Shown in pieces: positions 7,651 to 16,535 of a stretch of 37,202 bases of DNA (positions within the stretch are counted from its first letter, which is position 1; every line of letters starts with the position of its first letter). The stretch is from positions 1,667-38,868 of the forward strand of contig DITF01000102.1 of the NCBI GenBank assembly GCA_002422125.1, read 5' to 3'. The notes under the pieces were generated by a model. That model was not told where the DNA came from. It was given only the letters and a program-made list of their open reading frames with translations, and made no database searches. The stretch comes from a bacterium UBP17_UBA6191. Lineage in GTDB: Bacteria > Muiribacteriota > UBA6191. Both the position numbers and the translations under genes were made by a program.

Positions 7651-10037
7651 TGTTGAGAATTTTACTTGGGCTCATTTTCCTGGTGCAAGCCGAATGTTCT
7701 ACTTACACTTTAGGCGTGGAGGCATTTTTGTCGGCTCGTTACAAAGATGCCATGGAGCATTTTCGTAAGGCTATTGCCGCCAATGAAAATTCGGCTAATT
7801 CCTACTATTACATTGGTAAGATGTTTCTATTGGCCAAGGACCCAATCAATGCCTACCAGAATTTTCTAATTGCCTTTAAACTGGGATGTAATCTGGATGA
7901 ATTGGGCCGAGACACGGATAATTCCATCACTCAGCTCTTAAGCTCACTGCCTGCCGAACAGTCCATGGCCCTGCATTCAAAAGCCATTGAAGAGGGTATC
8001 TACGCCTCGCCCTCTGTCTATTATGTCATGAACCAGTTAAGACAGCAGGATGCTGGGGAAGAAATTCTTAGTCTCTTAAAAAAAGCCGAGGCCTCGGAGT
8101 CCTTCTTGAGGGGACAAAAGTACTTAACCACTTATCTGTCCAATATTTATTACTGGGCCTCAGTGGTCAATGCCAGAAAAAACCAGCAATTTGAAGCTCT
8201 GGAACAACTTAGAAAGGCCATTCGTTTTGATTCTGGCTTAAAGATTGCCCAGGATGCCTTTGAGAGACTCAATCAGCAGATGCGTCGCCGTTACCAGACC
8301 CATTTTGACGCAGGAGAAAAGGCACTTAGGGAAAAAAAATACGACGCCGCCAGTGAAGCATTCGAGCAAGCCCTACAGGTGTTTCCCGACGATAACACAG
8401 CCAAACGAAAAGTCGAGATGGTGAAGCTTTCCAAGGCTTCCAATGAAAACACTGATAAAGCTGAACAACTCCTAAAAACCAGTCAGTATGAAGAAGCTGC
8501 CCAACTGCTAAGATTTGCCACCTCCGCTGACCCGGAAAACTTTCGAGCCGTCAATCTCCTTAAGGATGCCGAAGCTGGAATCATGCAGAAGTTAAACCTT
8601 CGTGTCAGCCGCGAGCAAAAAATCGAGCAACTGGAGCAAACATTCCTATCCTCTACAGCCTCGGCCCTAAACGCCATGAAAGCCGAACGCTTTGAAGAGG
8701 CTATCGCTCTTTATACCCAAGCCCTAGAAATCCGACCTGACCATCAGGACAGTCAGGCCGGGCTTGCCGAAGCTAAAAGACGGGCTATCTTAAAAAAGGA
8801 TTTGGAAAAAGCCGATGAATTCATGCGTTCATCTCAATTTGCTGAAGCTTACCCCATTCTGATGGCTCTATCCCGAGAAAACCCACCTCCGGCCAATCTT
8901 CAGGCAATGTTAGTGCCTTGCCTCTATCATACCCAAAGATGGGATGAGCTCCTGCCAGCCGGTCGCAACATATTAGCCTTCCAGCCGCAGAACAAAGAAG
9001 TCCTTTACTACATGGCTATTGCCTTCCAGAAACTGCATGAAGCCAGACAGATGGAAGAAGGAATGGAGCAGTATGAGGCATTTTTGGAAAGGATTGTCCG
9101 AATTGATCCCACCTACCTTGATGCCGGAAAAAGACTGGATGGAATCAAGCGGGATCGCTGGATGCCTGTGGTCTTCTTAGTCATGTTCCTAATAGCCATA
9201 GGTTCCTTAGCCTTCTGGTGGTACAAAACGCGAGATCAAAGAAAAAAGAGCCAGTATGTTTATGAAATGGATGAATACACCAGAACTGAAAACTGGGAAA
9301 AGCTGAAATTGATGTTTCAGGATTTTTACTCCATAGACTTTGATGCCCGCGAGACCATCAAGGTTTTACCAACTTTTATGCAGGCTCAGGTTGAATGTTC
9401 CGATTTTGATGAAGCCCTCAAAACGGGTAGCAGAATATTAGCCGTTATGCCAGAACACAGGCAGGCTAAAATCCAGATGGCCAGAGCCCACTATGGAAAA
9501 GGCGTATTCCCCCCTAATGCAGTTAAGTTTTTTAAGGAGCTTCTGGATAGCGAATTTATCAGTGATGCCTTAGTGGAATTTATGGGCGAGCAGGTTTTAA
9601 GCCAGGATTTGAAAAGTGACGATACTGCTCCTATTCTGAAAAAATTTGTGTCCGCTCACCCAGAAAATGATAAGGCCAGAAAAATGCTTCTGGATATGGT
9701 GTACAAGGACAAACGCATCGACAAGCAGGTACTGGAGCTTTTACAGCTTGAGGTCCAGTACAATCAGACAGACACCCGTTACCGTCTCAGACTGGCCGAG
9801 TACCACCTGTCCAAAAAAAATCCAGAAGAGTGTATTCGCCTTTGTGAGGAAGTTATCAACATTGATGTAACCGAAAAAAAATTGCACGGAGTATTGTTTG
9901 AAGCCTATGAGCAGTTAAATCAGCTCGACCAGTTACAACCTGTATACGATGCCCTGTTGCAAACCTATCCCAACAACATTGTGATTCAGGAAGCTGCGGC
10001 AAAAGTCAGAATGCGCAATCAGGCAGCAGGTGCATGA
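7650..10037 (+). CDS. Membrane TPR protein 1 (exported TPRs, one TM helix, cytoplasmic TPRs)
   Basis: A protein of 795 residues starting at ATG 7650, which overlaps the PHP stop. This start opens with a signal-like segment MLRILLGLIFLVQAECS; the longer frame from 7608 only adds non-signal residues. Many tetratricopeptide helices follow (FLSARYKDAMEHFRKAI, LREKKYDAASEAFEQALQ, KAERFEEAIALYTQALEIRP). A single strong membrane helix (MPVVFLVMFLIAIGSLAFWW, about residues 504-523) is followed by a basic stop-transfer KTRDQRKK and a second block of TPR-like helices. So about 500 residues should face the periplasm and 270 the cytoplasm. The cysteine after VQAE does not fit a normal lipobox. The next gene has the same plan, suggesting a paralogous pair or complex. 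Confidence 0.75.
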   Translation: MLRILLGLIFLVQAECSTYTLGVEAFLSARYKDAMEHFRKAIAANENSANSYYYIGKMFLLAKDPINAYQNFLIAFKLGCNLDELGRDTDNSITQLLSSLPAEQSMALHSKAIEEGIYASPSVYYVMNQLRQQDAGEEILSLLKKAEASESFLRGQKYLTTYLSNIYYWASVVNARKNQQFEALEQLRKAIRFDSGLKIAQDAFERLNQQMRRRYQTHFDAGEKALREKKYDAASEAFEQALQVFPDDNTAKRKVEMVKLSKASNENTDKAEQLLKTSQYEEAAQLLRFATSADPENFRAVNLLKDAEAGIMQKLNLRVSREQKIEQLEQTFLSSTASALNAMKAERFEEAIALYTQALEIRPDHQDSQAGLAEAKRRAILKKDLEKADEFMRSSQFAEAYPILMALSRENPPPANLQAMLVPCLYHTQRWDELLPAGRNILAFQPQNKEVLYYMAIAFQKLHEARQMEEGMEQYEAFLERIVRIDPTYLDAGKRLDGIKRDRWMPVVFLVMFLIAIGSLAFWWYKTRDQRKKSQYVYEMDEYTRTENWEKLKLMFQDFYSIDFDARETIKVLPTFMQAQVECSDFDEALKTGSRILAVMPEHRQAKIQMARAHYGKGVFPPNAVKFFKELLDSEFISDALVEFMGEQVLSQDLKSDDTAPILKKFVSAHPENDKARKMLLDMVYKDKRIDKQVLELLQLEVQYNQTDTRYRLRLAEYHLSKKNPEECIRLCEEVINIDVTEKKLHGVLFEAYEQLNQLDQLQPVYDALLQTYPNNIVIQEAAAKVRMRNQAAGA

Positions 10038-12793
10038 AACCCTGGTTTGTTTTAAGCCTGTTATGGCTCTTTATCCAAGCTCTCAGTTCACAGAATGTGG
10101 ACCCAGAATCTCTTCTGGCAGAGCAGTGGTTCCAAAAGGGTGAATTTAACAAGGCAACTGAACTATACAAAAAAGTTTTGTCTAAAAACTACGACGAGGT
10201 CGAAGCCAACTACGCCCTCGGAAAAATTTATTTCTTACAAAAAAATTGGGAAGAATCCTGGCATTACCTGAGAGAAACCCTATCCATTCAAAGAGACTAT
10301 CGAGACGCTAGAGCATTATACGATCAGGTGCTTGAGCGTTTAAAAGAGACCTATAAAAGTACAAACGACAATTCAGCGGTAGCTTACCGCATCACAATTC
10401 ATTTACATCTGTTGGAAAACCAGCTTAGAGAAGCTGGAATACTTTTGGAACGAGCTCTAGCTCAACATCCTAGGGACGGATTTTTGTGGGACCATAAGGC
10501 CAATTGGCTTTACAGACAAAAAAAGACCGAGGAGGCGCTTAAGGCCCTCAAGGAGGCCATTAGTCTTGCACCTACCAGCGCAACAATTTTTCGCCACTAC
10601 GAATCGGCCTGGTATCAGTTCTATCACAACACTGCACCCGCCCAACGAACCACTTCCGAATCAGAAGAACTCAGGATTCAGAACCTGCAAAAGCTAAAAG
10701 AAGAGGGAGTGTTAGGTACTGAGGACCTCACGCCATCCGTTGTTGGGACACCCAAGGTAGCAGAAGAAAACTCACCTGAGGACACGACTCCAGTAGTCTC
10801 GCCTAAGGGCGATCAGGAGTTTTTTCAAAGACTTCTGACCCAGCAGGCCCAGTTTATTCCTCCCGCTCTTCCTCCCAAACCTGTAGAAAAAGTAGTGGAA
10901 GAAACCCCTTATGTCCCGCCACCAACTACCACGGTGATTTCGGAAACTGCCGACCTGGTAGAAAAAGACTTGATTACCCGCGCCAATCAAGCCTATGAAG
11001 AAAAAAACTGGAATCTAGCTGTAAACAACTACACCGTTTTGGTTTTTAATAACCCTTCCAATTCTGAATACAAAGAAAAACTGGAAAAGGCCAAGGCCTA
11101 TGATGACTTTGAAGCCAGACTGTTTAATGCACGAAGGGAATTTGCTCTTGCCAGCCGCAATCCGGCCCTTTTGGATTCTGCCCGTGAACTATTTTTGGCT
11201 CTCGAAAAGGATATCTACTTTGAGTTATACCATAAAAAAGGGTTTGAAGATTATTTGGGTAAAATTGCCTTTCAGAAGGGAAATTTCAAACAAGCCTCAG
11301 ATTTATTTTTGACCTGGTTACAAAGCGAACCTAGGGATGAAGAAATCCTCTGGCTTAACATTTTGTGCCTAGATGCGCTAGGAGAATGGGATTTGGCCCA
11401 TGATGCTCTCAAACAGGCGGAAGACAGCCTGGGCCAAAAGTTGTCAAAATGGGATGGGATCGGTCGGCTGCGGACCAAATTGATGGTTTGGAGTTTGCGT
11501 TATCTATTCATAATTCTGGCAATAATCTGGATCGTTTTGACCTTTGTCTATACTTCCTACAAAAGCATGATCGCCAAACGAAAACTTGATCGTCGGCGTA
11601 ATTTTGAACTGATTCGCGAGTTAAATGCAGACAAAAGCTACAAACAGATGAACAAGCTGATTGATGAGGTTCTGCTTTTAGAATTAAGTGAATCCGAAAT
11701 CTACAATTTACAGATATTAAAAACCAACGGACTATATTACCTGCAACAGTTTGATGCCGCAGAAAGACAGGTTCGCTCCATCCTTGGTCGCAACAAAAAT
11801 GACAATGCCGCCCTGTCCTTGCTGGGAAAAATTCATGTGGCTCTGCAAAAAACTGAGGAAGATTCCCTCCCAGCCTATAGGGTGCTTGTGAGCAAAGAGC
11901 CCTCCAATCTTGAGCTTTTGCGCCTGTATTTAGCTACCTTAAAAGCCAACAAAAATGTTGGGGATGAATTTGAAAGAATTGCCTTAAAACTTCTGGAAAT
12001 TGAAAGCTACAACAAGGGAGTACTTCAGGATCTGGTGGATTTATACTCCAGGATCCAGAAAAAAGGACCCAAGGTTTTGGATGTGTACAAGCAGTATCTG
12101 GATGTACATCCTTCCAATCTACTAGCCAAACTGCACTATTTGGATTGTCTAGTGGACGCGGGTTCCTATATTGAAGCCGTTAAAACGGGCAAGGAACTCT
12201 TAAATATCAATCCTGATTTAGATAAGGCTCACCGCCTGCTCATTCAGGCATTTGACAAACTCTCAATGCATGATGAGATGAAGTCTTTTTACTCACAATT
12301 GAGCCTCGAGTATCCGCAGAGTTCTTTGGTACAAAATATGTATGATCTGATCCAGGAAAACTATCGTAGCAGCTCAGGAGTAATGCATGACGATATAGAA
12401 GAGAAACTCATATCCGAAGATACCTCAAGAGAAATTTTTGATAAAGCCAAAAGTCTTGTGCAACAGGGAGACACCAAAGCAGCCATCGTTAAATTGCAGC
12501 AGGTCTATCAGGACGAAAGGTTTGCTTATGAAGCTGGGATGCTTCTAACGGAGGCCTTTTTGAATCTTGAGGATGCTACCAGCGCCCAGTTGTATTTTGA
12601 GCCTATGTTATCCCAGCCGAGGCAGCTTGACACACACAGCATGGAAGTTGTCTATAGAATGGGCCAGTATTACATGGATAAAAAGCTAAGAAAAAAGGCC
12701 CTGCAATGTTTTCAGATGATTGCCAGAAATGATGTAGCCTATAAGGACACATTTCAAAAGATCGAATTGCTGGGACTGGAAAGAAGTCCCTGA
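10034..12793 (+). CDS. Membrane TPR protein 2 (same plan as the preceding gene)
   Basis: A 919-residue protein whose ATG overlaps the previous stop as ATGA. It has a signal peptide (MKPWFVLSLLWLFIQALSS), then TPR pairs (QWFQKGEFNKATELYKKVLS, NWEESWHYLRETL, KTEEALKALKEAISLAP). A proline/threonine/valine-rich linker (about residues 235-300) separates these from two or three more TPRs. A membrane helix (LFIILAIIWIVLTFVYTSY, about 490-508) and basic AKRKLDRRR lead to a long cytoplasmic TPR array. It shares the TPR-TM-TPR design of its neighbour but has the extra linker and a longer C-terminal half. TPR arrays bind proteins, so a trans-envelope scaffold is plausible. No catalytic motif is seen. 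Confidence 0.75.
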   Translation: MKPWFVLSLLWLFIQALSSQNVDPESLLAEQWFQKGEFNKATELYKKVLSKNYDEVEANYALGKIYFLQKNWEESWHYLRETLSIQRDYRDARALYDQVLERLKETYKSTNDNSAVAYRITIHLHLLENQLREAGILLERALAQHPRDGFLWDHKANWLYRQKKTEEALKALKEAISLAPTSATIFRHYESAWYQFYHNTAPAQRTTSESEELRIQNLQKLKEEGVLGTEDLTPSVVGTPKVAEENSPEDTTPVVSPKGDQEFFQRLLTQQAQFIPPALPPKPVEKVVEETPYVPPPTTTVISETADLVEKDLITRANQAYEEKNWNLAVNNYTVLVFNNPSNSEYKEKLEKAKAYDDFEARLFNARREFALASRNPALLDSARELFLALEKDIYFELYHKKGFEDYLGKIAFQKGNFKQASDLFLTWLQSEPRDEEILWLNILCLDALGEWDLAHDALKQAEDSLGQKLSKWDGIGRLRTKLMVWSLRYLFIILAIIWIVLTFVYTSYKSMIAKRKLDRRRNFELIRELNADKSYKQMNKLIDEVLLLELSESEIYNLQILKTNGLYYLQQFDAAERQVRSILGRNKNDNAALSLLGKIHVALQKTEEDSLPAYRVLVSKEPSNLELLRLYLATLKANKNVGDEFERIALKLLEIESYNKGVLQDLVDLYSRIQKKGPKVLDVYKQYLDVHPSNLLAKLHYLDCLVDAGSYIEAVKTGKELLNINPDLDKAHRLLIQAFDKLSMHDEMKSFYSQLSLEYPQSSLVQNMYDLIQENYRSSSGVMHDDIEEKLISEDTSREIFDKAKSLVQQGDTKAAIVKLQQVYQDERFAYEAGMLLTEAFLNLEDATSAQLYFEPMLSQPRQLDTHSMEVVYRMGQYYMDKKLRKKALQCFQMIARNDVAYKDTFQKIELLGLERSP

Positions 12794-12835
12794 TTATTTC
12801 TCAGTCCCCTGCAAAAGATTTCCGATAAGTTAATC

Positions 12836-13249
12836 ATGCAAAGCCTTTTACGAATTGGAATCTTTTGTCTATTGTTGTCAGTAAGTCATGCTATCCAGGC
12901 TGTTCGTGGCAAGGTGCAGATTAAAGAAACTAAAACTCGCGCCCAGCTTTCCATCCTGATTCAAGTGGTTGAAGAAGATTATATCCCCGCTGGTTCAAGT
13001 CTGGAGGCTGAAATTCTGGACATTATCAAGGATTCGTTGCGGGTCCACCTAAAGCGAGCCAGCGAACTCAAAAATCACAGACAATTTACCCATGTTTTTG
13101 TCAGTATCCTAGATAACAGTCAGGACGAAAAGGTTTTTGCCGTTTTTACAAAAACCCCTTCCAGCCCTAAGCCATTTCTACATATTTTTGAACGGACACA
13201 AAGTCTGGCCCAGGGGGAATCTCAAAGCGCCGATGCCAACATGGACTGA
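12836..13249 (+). CDS. Small exported protein, unknown
   Basis: A 137-residue protein with a signal peptide (MQSLLRIGIFCLLLSVSHAIQA, probable cleavage after AIQA). The mature part is a short mixed alpha/beta domain: VRGKVQIKETKTRAQLSILI, an amphipathic helix IKDSLRVHLKRASEL, and FTHVFVSILDNS. The C-terminus is polar. I recognise no family. It follows the second TPR protein after 42 bases and is the last plus-strand gene of this run. Its final 28 bases overlap glyQS, which converges on it. It could be a periplasmic partner of the TPR proteins, judged from location alone. Confidence 0.6.
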   Translation: MQSLLRIGIFCLLLSVSHAIQAVRGKVQIKETKTRAQLSILIQVVEEDYIPAGSSLEAEILDIIKDSLRVHLKRASELKNHRQFTHVFVSILDNSQDEKVFAVFTKTPSSPKPFLHIFERTQSLAQGESQSADANMD

Positions 13250-14553
13250 TGAATCTCGTTTCTGAGCCACTCCCCAAGCGAAGCTATAGGAACTCGAATC
13301 TGCTCCATACTGTCTCTGAATCGAATTGTCACCGACTTATCCTCAAGACTGTCAAAATCAAATGTGACACAATATGGGGTTCCAATTTCATCAAACCGGC
13401 GATAGCGTTTCCCAATTTGCCCACTCACATCAAACTCAGTTCTGAAGCCCTGTGCATTTAACTCTCTTTCCAGAGCTTCTGCCGGTTCAGACAGTTTTTT
13501 CATAAGCGGTAATACTGCAACTTGAACGGGAGCAATGTGAGCTCTAAAACGCAAAACCGTGCGTAAGTCCGGCTCCGCCTCAGTACCAAGGTTTTCAACC
13601 GCATAAGCCTGGCATAAAACCGCTAAAGTTACACGATCTGCTCCGATGGATGTCTCAACCACATGGGGCACAAATTTTCGTTTGCTCTCTTCATCAAAAT
13701 ACTCCATGTTCTCGCCAGCAAACTTGGCATGCTGGGTCAAATCAAAATCGCCCCTGTCATGAATTCCTTCCACTTCCTGCCACCCAAATGGAAACTCAAA
13801 TTCAATATCCATGGCCCGCTTGGCATAATGAGCCAATTCCTGACCGTGATCCTTAAAGCGCAGCTTTTCCATGGGAAAACCTAACTTGGTAAAAAAGGTC
13901 TTGCGTAGCTCAGCCCAGCCCGTAAAGTGATCCACGGAATCCTCGGGATCAATGAAGTATTGCATTTCCATTTGCTCAAACTCTCGGGAGCGAAAGGTAA
14001 AATTGCGCGGTGTAATTTCATTGCGAAAGGCTTTGCCGATCTGGGCAATTCCAAAAGGCAGTTTCTTTCTAGAAGTCTTCTGAATCGTCTTAAAATTTAC
14101 AAAAATGGCCTGAGCCGTTTCTGGTCTTAGGTATGCCGTGGTTGAGGACTCGGCATTTGCACCAACTGTGGTACTCAACATCAGGTTAAATTTTCGAACC
14201 TCCGTCATGTTTGTGCTGCCGCAACTACCACATTTACCAGGCTCTTCTAACTGATCGGCTCGGAATCTACTCTTGCAATCGCGGCAATCCACCATAGGAT
14301 CGGTGAATCCATCCTCATGGCCTGAGGCTTTCCAAACTGTAGGATGCATTATGATGGAAGCATCCTGACCAACAACATCGGGTCGCACCTGAACAACCTC
14401 ACGCCACCAGAATTGTTTGATGGCATTTTTTAGTTCTACCCCGTATGGGCCGTAATCCCAGAATCCATTGATGCCCCCGTATATTTCGCTGGACTGGAAA
14501 ATAAAACCCCTGCGCTTACACAATGCTGTTAGTTCCTTCATATCAACGGCCAT
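13222..14553 (-). CDS. glyQS: Glycine-tRNA ligase (single-chain homodimer type)
   Basis: Charges tRNA-Gly in the cytoplasm. It is the eukaryote/Gram-positive-like alpha2 type in one chain, not the GlyQ/GlyS heterotetramer. Signatures: RGFIFQSSEIYGGINGFWDY, HPTVWKASGHEDGFTDP, a four-cysteine cluster (residues 90, 93, 108, 111), LRPETAQAIFVNF (motif 2 region), FGIAQIGKAFRNEITPRNF, FRSREFEQMEMQYF and VVETSIGADR (motif 3). The anticodon-binding domain follows (IAPVQVAVLPLM to the C-terminus). I start it at ATG 14553 (443 residues) because CAGGAAGG lies 7 bases upstream; a GTG at 14574 would place this site inside the gene. Confidence 0.96.
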   Translation of the reverse strand: MAVDMKELTALCKRRGFIFQSSEIYGGINGFWDYGPYGVELKNAIKQFWWREVVQVRPDVVGQDASIIMHPTVWKASGHEDGFTDPMVDCRDCKSRFRADQLEEPGKCGSCGSTNMTEVRKFNLMLSTTVGANAESSTTAYLRPETAQAIFVNFKTIQKTSRKKLPFGIAQIGKAFRNEITPRNFTFRSREFEQMEMQYFIDPEDSVDHFTGWAELRKTFFTKLGFPMEKLRFKDHGQELAHYAKRAMDIEFEFPFGWQEVEGIHDRGDFDLTQHAKFAGENMEYFDEESKRKFVPHVVETSIGADRVTLAVLCQAYAVENLGTEAEPDLRTVLRFRAHIAPVQVAVLPLMKKLSEPAEALERELNAQGFRTEFDVSGQIGKRYRRFDEIGTPYCVTFDFDSLEDKSVTIRFRDSMEQIRVPIASLGEWLRNEIHQSMLASAL

Positions 14554-14585
14554 GACGATTCCTTCCTGTTTCACAAATGGGGCTG

Positions 14586-14591
14586 ATTATA
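14586..14591 (-). promoter_or_regulatory. -10 box for glyQS in a divergent promoter region
   Basis: The minus strand reads TATAAT 32 bases before the glyQS ATG, with AGGAAGG in the presumed leader. No good -35 is visible at 17 bases. The box sits in a TTATAA palindrome, so the same bases could also serve the divergent plus-strand gene at 14615. The sequence is seen directly; the use is inferred. Confidence 0.45.
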
Positions 14592-14614
14592 ACACAGGAG
14601 TACAAAAGGTATAA

Positions 14615-15181
14615 ATGAGAGAGATGTTTTGTCCGAACACTCTATATATGCGACTGCCGATTGCTTTAAATGGATGGAATCTTGTTTTACTGATTCTGAT
14701 TATGGCTGCCCCTTGGTTGGGGAAATTTGCCAGAATTCAGTATCGGGATCTGGAAGAGAGACATAAAATTAGGGAAATGTCCCTTTTATCCAGTGTTTCG
14801 GCCCAGGAAGCCCAAAAGGTCGACAAACCACTACCCTCTCTTAGTCCATCCCGATCTCAGTGGTTGAAAAATCGCGCCGAAAAACAAGAGGATGAGACCA
14901 AAGACCACAGTTCAAATCCATTGCCCGATCTGAAGGCCCGTCCCATAACTCAGGAGGCTAGAGCCGCACAAGTTCCTGTACAGGATCCGGCTGAATTTCT
15001 GACAACCATCCGTAGACTAGCTATGGAAGATCGGTACCAAGAGGCAGAAGCTGAGTTTTTGAAAAGAATTCAGGACAAAAATATGTCTGTTTTGGAAAGT
15101 CTGGAGAAAGTGGAGGAATTCAAAAACCACTATTCAAAGCTTAGAGATCACTTTTCGTCATCTGCCAGTAAATCCATGTAG
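14615..15181 (+). CDS. Single-pass membrane protein, unknown
   Basis: A 188-residue protein with one membrane helix near the N-terminus (GWNLVLLILIMAAPWLG, about residues 20-36). A basic/acidic stretch follows, then a proline- and charge-rich linker, and a C-terminal helical hairpin (DPAEFLTTIRRLAMEDRYQE, VLESLEKVEEFKNHYSKL) that may be a single TPR-like unit. ATG 14615 is preceded by AAAAGG at a good distance; in-frame ATGs at codons 4 and 12 are alternatives. Its last 34 bases overlap divIVA, which converges on it. No known family is recognised. Confidence 0.55.
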   Translation: MREMFCPNTLYMRLPIALNGWNLVLLILIMAAPWLGKFARIQYRDLEERHKIREMSLLSSVSAQEAQKVDKPLPSLSPSRSQWLKNRAEKQEDETKDHSSNPLPDLKARPITQEARAAQVPVQDPAEFLTTIRRLAMEDRYQEAEAEFLKRIQDKNMSVLESLEKVEEFKNHYSKLRDHFSSSASKSM

Positions 15182-15597
15182 GACTGAATCAAACCCTTGA
15201 CTTCTCCCTTGAATTTTCGCTTCAGGTTTTTATAGCCCCGAATCTCATCAGTAAGGGTTTTTAGTTCGGCCCGCGCATCATCAAGCATCTTCTCTGCTCG
15301 AATCTCAGATTCCTTCAGAATCAATAGTGATTCTTTCTCGGCATTTTTTTTGATCATCCCAGTTGTTTTCTGAGCCGATGCCAAAGCGTCCTTTAAAGCT
15401 GTTTCAAGATTTGAACCTTCCGTGACCCGCTCCCTGAGCTGGTTGAGTTCCTCACGAACCTCTCTTAATTCCCGATTCACCTCTTCCATATCTCTGGCTA
15501 CTCGCACCTGAAACTCGCGCACCTGTGCCTCATCAAGCCCGCCCAAGGTCTTGCGGGAAAAACTCATATTCTGAATCTCTATTGGGGTTAATCTCAT
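15148..15597 (-). CDS. DivIVA-domain protein
   Basis: A 149-residue protein with the DivIVA membrane-curvature-binding N-terminus: MRLTPIEIQNMSFSRKTLGG, then LDEAQVREFQVRVARDMEEV, and a long coiled coil (REVREELNQLRERVTEGSNL to the mid-region). The ATG overlaps the yggT stop (TGATG) and gives the classic MxLTPxxI start, so I reject the longer frame from 15642. DivIVA proteins gather at negatively curved membranes and organise septum, pole or wall synthesis. The yggS-yggT-divIVA order matches the division-linked cluster of Gram-positive bacteria and some others, which supports the call. The C-terminal third is a charged helix and should oligomerise. Confidence 0.88.
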   Translation of the reverse strand: MRLTPIEIQNMSFSRKTLGGLDEAQVREFQVRVARDMEEVNRELREVREELNQLRERVTEGSNLETALKDALASAQKTTGMIKKNAEKESLLILKESEIRAEKMLDDARAELKTLTDEIRGYKNLKRKFKGEVKGLIQSYMDLLADDEK

Positions 15598-15863
15598 CAG
15601 CTCAGTATGGACAAAACCGTTCCACGAAACAAGTCTAAACATAAAAAAACCAAAATGATGGAAAAATCAATCCCACCAATGGGAGGAAGAATTGCCCGAA
15701 AAGGCGCACACAGTGGCTCGGTAATCTCCACCAACATATCTTTGAGTCCGGCCAGCGCATCCCCTGGACTTACAGGAATCCAAGAAAAAATTACCCTAGC
15801 CAACAGGGTCCATTGCAATATCTGGAACAACAGAACAATAAGATATTTTAATTCAGAACCCAC
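15597..15863 (-). CDS. yggT: YggT-family membrane protein
   Basis: An 88-residue integral membrane protein with two hydrophobic helices (YLIVLLFQILQWTLLARVIF and FSIILVFLCLDLFRGTVL) flanking the YggT signature FSWIPVSPGDAL...ITEPLCAPFRAILPPIGGIDFS. The family is linked to envelope or osmotic-stress tolerance and to division clusters; its molecular role is not settled. The start is a GTG at 15863, two bases after the yggS stop, with a G-run just upstream. Its stop overlaps the divIVA start by one base. Confidence 0.85.
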   Translation of the reverse strand: MGSELKYLIVLLFQILQWTLLARVIFSWIPVSPGDALAGLKDMLVEITEPLCAPFRAILPPIGGIDFSIILVFLCLDLFRGTVLSILS

Positions 15864-15865
15864 AA

Positions 15866-16525
15866 CTACCCCCTGTCTCCAAAAAAAGCTCGTCCCAACC
15901 TTATCATGTTGCTGCCATATTCAAGAGCAATCCGATAGTCCATAGACATACCCATAGACAGATAACGCATTAAAACCAATTCCCCATCCCGGTTTTTCGC
16001 TTCGGAATAGAGCTTTTGCATCTGCGAAAACTCATCTCTCACAACCGTTTCGCCGGCCACAGAAATATCTGATCCGATGCACATAAGGCCCCAGATCGGA
16101 CAAGATGCCTTTTTAGACTCCCTGATATAATTTAGCACAGCCGGAACCTCTTCAGGAATAATTCCCGACTTACCGTCCTCTTTGGATATATTCACCTGTA
16201 AAAGACAGGGCTGGGAAACCGAAAATTTTATACAAGCCTCAGATATTTTTTCATATAGTTCTATGGAATCCAAAGCATGAAAAAGATAGACCCGGCCTAC
16301 AACCTTATTGACCTTATTTTTTTGCAGGGGACCAATAAGATGCCAGCGAATCTCAAGATGTTTTAACTCATCCTGCTTTTGAAGTAGTTCCTGTACCCTA
16401 TTCTCTGCGAAATCTCTCTGGTTTAAGGCATATTTTTGTTCAACTGCGTAGGAAGGGAAGGTTTTGCTAACTGCAATCAATGTGGTATTATCTGGTAGTC
16501 CTTGGGACAGAGAAGCCATGCTCAT
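15866..16525 (-). CDS. yggS: PLP-homeostasis protein YggS
   Basis: A 219-residue pyridoxal-phosphate-binding protein (PLPBP/PROSC family) that keeps PLP and amino-acid pools balanced; no enzymatic reaction is established. Motifs: LIAVSKTFP with the PLP lysine at residue 21, DFAENRVQELLQK, WHLIGPLQKNK, LLQVNISKEDGKSGI, GLMCIG, and LSMGMSMDYRIALEYGSNMIRLGRAFFG, in which the phosphate-binding SMGMSxD is near-perfect. It is the first gene of a yggS-yggT-divIVA operon. No ribosome site precedes ATG 16525, and a promoter lies unusually close (see the regulatory entry). An ATG two codons later (16519) is an alternative start. Confidence 0.92.
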   Translation of the reverse strand: MSMASLSQGLPDNTTLIAVSKTFPSYAVEQKYALNQRDFAENRVQELLQKQDELKHLEIRWHLIGPLQKNKVNKVVGRVYLFHALDSIELYEKISEACIKFSVSQPCLLQVNISKEDGKSGIIPEEVPAVLNYIRESKKASCPIWGLMCIGSDISVAGETVVRDEFSQMQKLYSEAKNRDGELVLMRYLSMGMSMDYRIALEYGSNMIRLGRAFFGDRG

Positions 16526-16535
16526 ATTAAAATTT

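Noticed and set aside
7650..7730. Lipobox in the first TPR protein (cysteine after LVQAE)
   Set aside because: The residue before the cysteine is Glu, not Gly or Ala, so it does not fit a lipobox; an ordinary signal peptide or membrane anchor is more likely.
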